From: Prototheca cutis
Taxonomy: Eukaryota > Chlorophyta > Trebouxiophyceae > Chlorellales > Chlorellaceae
Length of the DNA: 64,000 nucleotides
Assembly: GCA_002897115.2 (NCBI GenBank)
Contig: BCIH01000004.1
Coordinates: forward strand, 922,324 to 986,323
Direction: 5' to 3'
The notes beneath the pieces were generated by a model. It saw only the letters and a program-made list of their open reading frames with translations. It had not been told where the DNA came from and searched no databases. Of this stretch, positions 56,394 to 64,000 are shown piece after piece. Position 1 is the stretch's first letter. Every line of letters starts with the position of its first letter. The position numbers were made by a program, and so were the translations under genes.

Positions 56394-58339
56394 TCACCCA
56401 CCCCCACCCCGACGGGAGTCTCGCCGAACGTTGTCGGATTCGAGCAGCTGCTTGGCACCAGCCGCAAATGTAGATCGCGCTCCCGGAAGAATAGACGATT
56501 GGCCTAGAACCGCCTCGAACAGTGCTCTGCACAGCGTGGCCGACTCGATGCACAAGCCCGTCCGCGCTTGGGCAAGTTCGAAAGCCCGCTCCGGGCCCGA
56601 GAGGGCGATGTCCAGCGTCGCGTCCGTCCGATACAACAGCGTGACGACACTCCCCCTTTTCATTGTCGCGGTTTCGAAAAAGGACGCAAACGTCCTGAGT
56701 GTGTTTGCCTCTGCGAGGAGGGCAGGTAGACAGACAAGAGGGATGCAGGTGATGCGTGCGCAGTGTCCGGTGGTCAGTCCGCCAAACTTCCTAGGGGCCT
56801 CGGGCATTGAGCCAGCCACAGGGAACCATGGGCCCTCCACCCCCAGAAAATGCAGCAGCAAGACCCTCGCCAAAACGTGCCTCCACAAAACTTCATCCGC
56901 TGCTCAATGGCAGCGACCAATGGCTCCACAAACTGTACCCCTTGGACATCCTTGACAAACACAAACTGCATAAGAAGGGTTTTGGCAGGGCAGTCGCTGG
57001 CGACAGGTTGCTGGCAAGCGATTCGTTTGTCGGGCGGTGTGAGCAACCACTGGTCCCAGAACTGGCGGCATGCGCCGCGGATGCTACAACACATGAAATA
57101 GATCGAGCTTCCTTTGCTGAGGCAGTCCCCCGAACCTGCAGGGCTTTGTTAAACCCGCCGTCCACGAGCGCCGAACAGAAATCGTCATCGCTTTCGAAAA
57201 ACCCTCCCCTGCAGGCAGGTGAAGAGGTGTGGTGGGGGGCCCGGCTGTGTGTGGGCGTGGCAGGAATGGGCAGGTGCACACAGCGAAGATGTGCCAATGC
57301 TCAGAGCTCGACGTGGGCCGTGACTGTGTGGTTGTCACTACCAACCCAAGTAACAGTGGGGCCACTCACCTCGATCGGATGCCAAGTTCTCGTGCTGCCT
57401 TTGCCGACTCGACGTAGAGCGCCATTGCAAAGAGCTGCATGCATTGTGTGTATTGCGAGGGGGTGAGGCCAGCCTCACAACACAAGGCACAGTCGCGCAT
57501 CTATTGAGAATTCCCCACACACAACGCAATAGGGAAGTGGTCACTGCGGGCCAGCGACTCTCACAGACTTGCCTTGACGGAGAAAATCAGAAACCCCTTG
57601 CTCATGTGTGCTGTTCCCATGCATCGCATTTCGCTCCCCAGCCTGCATCACCGGGGTCAAACATGCACTCCACTGGCCCTTGCTGCGTACTGCCGTTATC
57701 ATTCCGGTGCTCGCGGCTCCCATCTGTGACAGGCTGCCATCTCCTTGGCATGGCGGCCACCACAGCCAGACGCCATCGTTGCAGCACATGCTCACCACCT
57801 ACACACCCTTCCTGACGCACCAGAGCTGCTCGACGAGGGGAAAGGCCACCCCCGTCCCGCTCTCCCTCAGCGTGACCATGGCAGCCGGCACCACGTTGCG
57901 GCCAGCCGTCGGCCGAGGTCTGTTTGTTGTGAACGGCAAAGCCGGCCTTGCAGACCGGCAGTGTGCCCTGCCATGCCTCTGCACCGGTAAAGGGAAGCAG
58001 AAACATCTGCGTGTGACTGATGAATCGTTTCGCACACTCCTGAACCTTCCACAAGTCGCAGTGAGGTACATGTGAATGCCCAGGTCTCAGGCCTCCCCAT
58101 CCTGGCACCTGTTCGTGCGGCAACGCCCGGGGTGGATGGGCCACAAGCGTGGACCGTGCTCCCTGCGGGGTCTGCGTCCAGACAAACAAACATCTCGATT
58201 TGATTGTGCAGTTGGGTTTGCAACGAGCACATCCCAATTGGCACGACAATATTCGTCGGACCAGAACGAAACCCCCGTCCCCCCGCCTCACCCACGTAGC
58301 GGGGCCCAGCGGGGCCCTGCTTGCAGCCTGGGCGTTCAT
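56394..58339 (-). CDS. chalcone-isomerase-like (CHI-fold) protein, probably plastid
   Basis: Supported exons: 58339-58292 (MNAQAASRAPLGPATW), 57978 to about 57821, 57434-57370, 57208-57136, 56965-56881 and 56709-56394. At least one exon between 57820 and 57435 is unresolved. The chain gives VTLRESGTGVAFP, LFAMALYVESAKAARELGIR, SALVDGGFNKAL, FVFVKDVQGVQFVEPLVAAI, ANTLRTFASFFETATMKRGS, and CIESATLCRALFEAVLGQSS. These are landmarks of the CHI fold shared by chalcone isomerases and plastid fatty-acid-binding FAP proteins. Without flavonoid-pathway context a fatty-acid-binding role is more likely in an alga (inference). The basic, Ala/Ser-rich N-terminus suits a transit peptide. The intron 56710-56880 seems to use a GC donor. 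Confidence 0.75.
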
Positions 58340-58889
58340 TGCCGCGATCCCTGCAAGGGTACGGCAGGGTTTTGATCGCGAGTCCATGACATGATGGAAG
58401 CGAGACCCATTACCCGGTCGCGGCCTGTCGATCGCCGACGTGGCTGGCGTGCACCTTCATTGTCGACCATCACCAGCATTCACCTCGTGCAGCTCGACAG
58501 CGCAGTACCCGCCGCCCTGGCTCGCTCGGATCAATGCATGTAGGTATTGCGTTACAATCTACTTGAAGGGTCGCTCAATGCGCGGCTGAAGCGTCTCTGA
58601 CCGAGATGCTGGGCAAGCGGAGTTTCCGGGATGCACGTCATGGGTGTCGGTCCAGCAGGCAGCTGCAGGACCCGAGTGACATAGAAAGGCACCACAGAAA
58701 GCCACCATGCAAAAGAATACAGCGCAGCTCAATATACCAAGCAGATGGGTGTATGGACTCTGATAATAGAACAGAAAACATATTGCGGTCCTGGCAGCAA
58801 GAAGGTTGGGGGCAGGCGGTGGGCCGGTCATTCATGGGTCACCCATGCAGCAAGAGTCAGAAATGTGCGCGGCAGGCAGGCATGTGCCA
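58340..58889. other. spacer without supported gene
   Basis: Upstream of the chalcone-isomerase-like gene and downstream of the membrane-anchored protein gene. Confidence 0.5.
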
Positions 58890-60251
58890 TCAACTGCCGG
58901 CTCGTCCAGGGCCCTCCCCCTGCTGCTGCTGCTGCTGCTGCTGCTGGCCAGGAACCGTGTCTTCGAGGATGTCAGAAACATCCACATTGACCTCCATCAT
59001 TGGCAACATGGGTCCTGCGGCGAGGTAGTGTCCGGGGAGCACGGTGTTCGGGGGGAAGGATCTGCACTGAGAGAGCATGCATGCCCGGTGCTTTCAATGA
59101 ATCCCCGCTCGAACGTCATGCAATGCACGAAGAGCGTCAAGCGCCGCTGCGCCTGCTCCACCCCTCTCCTCCAAGTGGGGCTGACTCGTTGCTCCCAGAA
59201 CAAACAAGAGGTTCCAAGTCACTCCCATGTCAACACGCTCCCCGGCGCCGCTGCCCACAAGCAGCAAGCATGCACCCTCCACGGCACGCACGCTGGAATC
59301 TTGCCGGTGGCCGCATGCTCTGCCAGCGGTCGGCTCGCGCCAGACGTTGGTGGAAATCTGGATCGTGGCCTAGCAAGTGTGTGGTCCAGATGTGGGGCCC
59401 AGTCCAGTGCCTGGGTGGCGGCTGCTGGGGCCCCCGTCCCGCACCCAACTCCACGCCGCCCGAAGCCTGCTGCACCACCTGCTGAAACTCGGCGCGGGAC
59501 AACGGCGTGGGCCGCTCCAGGCTGCCCGGCGGGCTCGCCGCCGGGGGAGACTCGCTGGAACCGTCCACCCCCGGCTGCTGCTGCTGTGCCGGTGACGGGG
59601 AAGCCCGCTCCTGGGCCTCCCCGCCAGCCCTCTCAGATTCTGCATCCGCTGGACGGACGACAACGCCGGGCCAGCGGCCCTCCTGCAGTATGGACGACGG
59701 CGGCTGCGGCCCGCGGGTCGTCGACGCTTCGACCGCAAGATCGACGGCCCCACCGGGCTGCACCACGACCCAAGGCACCTTGGGTGGGGCCTGCAACGTC
59801 GAGTGCCCCAAGTATTGGCCCTCCAGCATCTCTTGCTCTGTGCATGTGGGGATACGGTGGGCGGCTGCGTGGATAGACACAGGCGGACACACCGTGACAG
59901 AGCAGGGTCCACTCGCGGGGAGAAGCTGCCGACGGACCAACATTCCTAATTACACAGTGCATGGCACACCCCTCCTCATGGCCTCCTGGGCCACTCACCA
60001 TGGAGATCATGGCGCCGGGCGTGGTTGGCCGCGGCCGCGGCTGCTGCTCTCATGCGCCGTGGCCTCCAGAGCGTTCGGTTCAGCATTACCAGGCATGCTG
60101 CCACAGAGAGAACTACTGCCGCGGCCGTCAGTGTGGCGTACACGGCCGTGCCCCAGGCGAAATAAGATGCGGCACTCACAGTGTCCGGGGGCGGGGGCGG
60201 GGGTGGATGTGGGCCGGGGGCCGGATATGGCGACGAATCAGCGCCCATCAT
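58890..60251 (-). CDS. membrane-anchored Pro/Gln-rich protein, unknown
   Basis: Exon 1, 60251-59999, encodes MMGADSSPYPAPGP, a polyPro stretch and one transmembrane helix (AVYATLTAAAVVLSVAACLV, about residues 35-54) followed by a basic flank (RTLWRPRRMR), a type III or tail-out topology. A phase-1 intron leads to a second exon from 59837 (QEMLEGQYLGHSTLQAPPKV) that is Pro/Ser/Gln-rich. A 3' frame ending at 58890 with VNVDVSDILEDTVPG and nine Gln codons is probably the last exon, but the junction is unresolved because no phase-2 GT donor was found. Family not recognised. Confidence 0.55.
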
Positions 60252-60952
60252 GGTGCATACAACGCGTCCTCGTCCTCAGACACACATCCGGATGCGTCAA
60301 AGTCGGGGCCCTCGATTTCAGTGGCTCTCAGGCTCGCCGCAGGGTTCCGGGGGTTCACGGCAGCAGCGCACCGCTGAGGTGAGAAGGTCTCAAGATCCCA
60401 TGGTGCACCATGAACCTACCGCAATAAAGAGAGAACAAATTTAATGATGCTACATGACAGATCTGCCGATCGTTACGAGGTTATTGACCGCGTGAGGCTT
60501 CTCCGTGACGCGCAGTCACTCGCCGCGACTGCCCTCTCGAGAGCCGAGATGGGGCCCGCGAGCAGCGGCAACTCTTCCGTGGGTCCACCCGGACCAAGGG
60601 TGGTTGCAACACCAACACTCGCGCTGAACATAGGCAGAGCATGATTGTATCTCCCTTGGCTGCTATTTCATTGATCTTGACGTCCCGCAGAACCTTTGGG
60701 ATTTATCATGCGGAGCGATTGTCTGCCAGGCATCACCCGGCTTGTCAGATGTGGTAAGGTTGTCGCAGCTTTGGCCACAGGCACGGGCACAGCGGCAGTC
60801 TACAGGTTGGGTCAATCAGGTTGTGTGGCACTGTGAGAACATTTTGCAGCAAAGGACGGGGAGTCTCTGTGCCTGTTCGACTGCACTGAGCAGACATGCC
60901 TGCCCCTAGGGCGCACTCTTCGGGCGGGGCAGCTGGCCCTAGCCGTGACACG
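60252..60952. other. spacer without supported gene
   Basis: Upstream of the membrane-anchored protein gene and downstream of the small acidic protein gene; open frames show no protein-like pattern. Confidence 0.5.
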
Positions 60953-61424
60953 CTAGACGTCGTACCCAGCTTCCCTCAGCTCCTCCGCTTCCTCCTCCGT
61001 CACATATTGATCCAGATGTCCGTGGCCCACACTGCCAATCCGGCTGGCTCCGCCGCCCCTTGGTCTCTCAAAGTTTGGGGCAGAGGGGCATCCATCGGCG
61101 GTGATGACCCCTGCGTCCGCCATGGGACATTGTTCAGTCAGGTCCTCGTCATCCCGTTGGACTCTGATCAGCTCGTCCTCCTCAGTCTCGTCGTCCTCGG
61201 GCTCGCCACGTGCTGGCTGCCCTTCACTGCCAACGAGAGTTATATGGTCGAGGTGGGTGTGGGATCTGGCCCCGTGCGGCCCAACAGCGCTATCAATTTT
61301 ACTAATTGGAGTCCCAATCGAGTTTATTCTTCGACCATGTCAGATTCAGTCGTCCTTTCACGCCACACCACGCACGGGGACGCCCATACCTCGGCCACCT
61401 CCCCCGGTCGTCGACGTGCGACAT
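60953..61424 (-). CDS. small acidic protein, two exons
   Basis: Exons 61424-61390 and 61226-60953 (phase 2, intron 61227-61389 with GT-AG ends) encode 102 residues. Start MSHVDDRGRWP, an acidic centre (GEPEDDETEEDELIRVQRDD), CPMADAGVITADGCPSAPNF, a Gly/Arg linker, and an acidic end LDQYVTEEEAEELREAGYDV. The frame is open over the whole second exon while the complementary strand shows no recognisable domain. I do not recognise the family; it could be a small nuclear or chaperone-associated protein. The call rests on codon pattern and clean splice sites. Confidence 0.55.
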
Positions 61425-61830
61425 CGCTCTCGGAATGTCGAGATCGACGCTCCCGAGACCGTTCAGATCGCACCCCGCGAACTCATAGTCTGTTTCAAGT
61501 TTACGCGTGTCGGCGAAATTTTTAACGCAAATTCGCGGCGTGTGGGGCCGTCATCACGTCAAACATTGGATTCGGAGCAGCTGTAGGGGTACCGTCTGAT
61601 TGTTTGGCCCATGCTGCATCCCCCTGACCTGATCCGTATCCTGATCTGGCATCCTTCGCCAAGGCCATCATTATGTTACGGCTTCCCAGATCTAACGCCG
61701 TCCTTTCTTTATCTGGCTTTCACCGTCCCCTGAACTTCCACACCTTCAAAACCCTGTCTTGGGCCGATCCATGGGACCTCTTTCTTGGCCTCACCGCAAC
61801 ATCATGTCATTGGCAACAAGATCTCCTGCG
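61425..61830. other. spacer, 3' flank of the CCAR-like gene
   Basis: No coding exon seen. Composition is less GC-rich than the neighbouring exons. Confidence 0.5.
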
Positions 61831-63940
61831 TTAGACTGGCGGCCCTAACAACTTGGTCCGTGACACGATTTGGTCGGCCGCGCCTGGCACCTTGGCGTCT
61901 GCCGCATCCAGAATCAGCTTGCGAACCACAGACCCATGCAGGAATGGGTTGACAGCTCCTATGATCTGGGACAGCTCACCCACCCTGGAGTGTTTTGAGG
62001 GCAACAGGTTAGGCTCACACTCAGTTTGTGGTTGGAGACCCGTGAGACCATTGGTTCCCTGCTACACAGCCCATAAGCCCACACCAGCTGCCAAACAGCA
62101 CCCAGGTTGCACGCACCTGAAAAATGCTTTGCCTGCAGTATCGAAAAACTTGAACGCAAGTCGGAGGAGTGTGCGCTCGGATGGGGAGGCCGATGTCGGC
62201 TTGCGTGCATTTGGCGGACTACCGAGGTCAGCTTCCTGGGCCCTTGATGGGCTGTCGGGATCACCATGGATGCCTGGGCCCCCATCCTCTGCCCCATCGG
62301 CAACACCCGGGCCGCCTGTTCTGAACCGCCCGTCCACGGCCGTGACGCCATGAGGTGGCAGCTCGCCATCAGAATCACAGCCCTGAACTGCGTCTTCTCC
62401 ATCTTTCGCCTTATGCTCTTCGACAGTACGGGCTTTATCCACTGCCATGGCTTCGGCAGAGCCCGGCAGCCCCGCCTCTGCTGGCTGCTCATCGGCGGCA
62501 CGGGGTGTGGCTGCGCCCTCTGGCTTCGCCGCATCATCAATCACCGGCAGGATCTCGGCGTCGTCCTCGTGCCGTCCGTCGTTGACCGAGGCATCATCGT
62601 TGTCTTTGGTCAAATCAACCGCTGCACCATTGTCTCGTGCTGAAAGAACTGCAACGTTGTCGTCTCCAGTCAAACGAGCCTTTTTAGCTGTCACCGGCTG
62701 CTTGTCATCCACCGGCTTGCGATCCTCGACAGCCTGCCGCTTCTGCCCACCGGCACCATACCGGGCGCGAAGTGCTCCGAGCAGGACGCCGCCAAACTGC
62801 AGGGCCAGCCCATCGGCCGCGGCGTGCGCAGCCAGTGCCAGCTCGAAGCTGCCGCGCCCCGAATCGCTCAGGTCGTAGTCCAACAGCCCATCGAGTGAGA
62901 TGGACAGCGGGCGCAGCGCCAGCCCGGGGCGACGCAGGCCCAGCAAGCAGAGCGCAGGGCGTTCTGGCCGGGACGGTGCAGCCGGAAGCTGCTCCTGCTG
63001 GCGCTGTTCGTCCTCCCCTTGAGCCCCACCTTCATCGACGGACATCTCCCCCGGTTCCATCTCGGCGGTCCTGTCATTGGCGGGGTCGTTCTCGATTGCG
63101 CCATCACCAGGAGCGGCTGCCACCGTACCGACGACGGGTGCTGCCTCAGCAGGGCTGCCATGCTCGGCGGGCATGCCATCGCTGGGTTCAGGGACCACCT
63201 CCTCCCCAGCTTCAGGCTCGGCGGCACCGTCGGCATCCTCCGCAAGGGGCGCTCCTGCCTGTGCCTCGTTATCAATCTGGACTTTTGGCACAGCAACTGG
63301 CGCAAGGCCTGGAATGCCCAGGCCAGGGGCTCTGCCACGCAGCGCCTGGAATGGCCGGTGCCGGAAATCAGCCTTCGGCGAGGCAACGCACACGGTGTCT
63401 GCGGTTTGCATGCCCACCGACTCGAGCTTGCTCGCCCCGGTTTCTTCCTGCTTGATGACCTGACCATCGTTGGCGGCGGCAGCGGCGGCTTCACGGATGG
63501 CCTCGTCGCGATCGACACCCTCTACCCCCGCATCCAAGCCGTCAAGCACCTCTGCCTCCTCGTCCCAGGCTTCTAGCTTGGTTTCCCCTGTCGGTGCTGC
63601 ACCCTCGATGGCGGCCGGCGACACTGCGCCGGGTCCAACCCCCAGCTCCATCTCACTCAGGGGCTCGGCATCAGCATCGTGGGCCACCTCCGCCGGGTCA
63701 AACTCCTCGCCGGGTCGCTCGCCCGGAAGTGCACCGATCGAGGGAATGTCAAAGGGGCGTAGTTTGCTCTCCTGGGAAGTCAAAGCAATGATCTCATCTT
63801 GGTCAGTGAGACTGGGTCTATTCTCACGACCCGCTGCCATTGGTACAGCCGCAGATCCCATCTCGGGCTCCTGCAAGAGCCCACGGGCGGCCAGGTAGGC
63901 CGTCCACACCTCGGGCCAGTGCTCTTCATCAGCAAGGCAT
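61831..63940 (-). CDS. CCAR1/DBC1-like transcription and splicing regulator (C-terminal part)
   Basis: Two exons in the window, 63940-62117 and 61984-61831, joined in phase 2; the gene continues to the right. Exon start DEEHWPEVWTAYLAARG is followed by about 480 residues of acidic low-complexity sequence with a basic RLTGDDN patch. Across the splice the C-terminus reads LLRLAFKFFDTAGKAFFRVG, then ELSQIIGAVNPFLHGSVVRK and LILDAADAK. This matches the EF-hand-like C-terminal domain of CCAR1/DBC1 proteins and plant relatives (typical wording FRFFDRN-GYIRVEDM-LIIHNLG-FLSHRDVK). In those families it is a coactivator scaffold. Assignment rests on this end only. Confidence 0.72.
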
Positions 63941-63968
63941 CTGCGCAGGGTTGAGGTGATTTACGCGC

Positions 63969-64000
63969 GCGCGTGTGTGTGTGTTGGGGGGGGGGGGGGG
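63969..64000. repeat. GT run followed by poly-G
   Basis: Intronic simple sequence just upstream of the CCAR-like exon start, cut by the window end. Confidence 0.85.

Noticed and set aside
60896..61586. Plus-strand frames of 160-209 codons
   Set aside because: They overlap the better supported minus-strand small acidic gene and show no recognisable pattern.

Overview
This is a nuclear segment from a GC-rich, intron-dense eukaryote, most likely a green alga of the Chlorella/Trebouxiophyceae type. The evidence is a plant-lineage protein set (a MOS1-like BAT2-domain protein, a chalcone-isomerase-fold protein, a PRAT/Tim17-22-23 protein), short introns with GTGCG/GTGAG donors and CTGCAG-like acceptors, CA/GT microsatellites, and possible TGTAA polyadenylation signals. 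The genus call is an inference. All gene models below were spliced by eye; total reading-frame length and exon phases were checked where exons are listed.

Layout. Left flank (1-10.3 kb): the 3' end of LST8 (+), a MOS1-like polyQ protein (-), a PRAT-family translocase subunit (+) and an 11-exon cytosolic-type tryptophanyl-tRNA synthetase (-). Centre (10.9-52.4 kb): an uninterrupted head-to-tail array of 13 related genes, all on the minus strand, called bZIP-1 to bZIP-13 here from left to right. Right flank (53-64 kb): exosome subunit RRP40 (+), a secreted protein of unknown function (-), a chalcone-isomerase-like protein (-), a membrane-anchored Pro/Gln-rich protein (-), a small acidic protein (-) and the 3' part of a CCAR1/DBC1-like regulator (-).

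The array is the main discovery. Each gene encodes a variable N-terminus, a bZIP basic region of the NRxAQxx(Y/F)R type, a short zipper, an EPGLTxxQ-type segment, and a helical C-terminal module (WR-HY-PG, then LxLTxxQ, then ERR-LL, then EERDVY, then LTxxQKA-PPDIA). I infer this module is related to the DOG1 region of plant TGA bZIP factors. Two gene architectures exist. Class I (bZIP-1 to 5 and 13) splits the basic region with a phase-2 intron, followed in five genes by an exon of exactly 67 nt. Class II (bZIP-6 to 12) has one large first exon and a conserved exon ladder of 102, 177, 105 and 53 nt plus a last exon. Fused exons in several members equal the exact sum of the separate exons in paralogues, so single introns were lost or gained precisely. 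bZIP-6 has lost the basic region and bZIP-11 has a broken one, so the array also makes likely non-DNA-binding partners. TTACGTCA/TGACGTAA sites lie about 200-280 bp upstream of at least five of the start codons, which suggests auto- or cross-regulation by the encoded factors.
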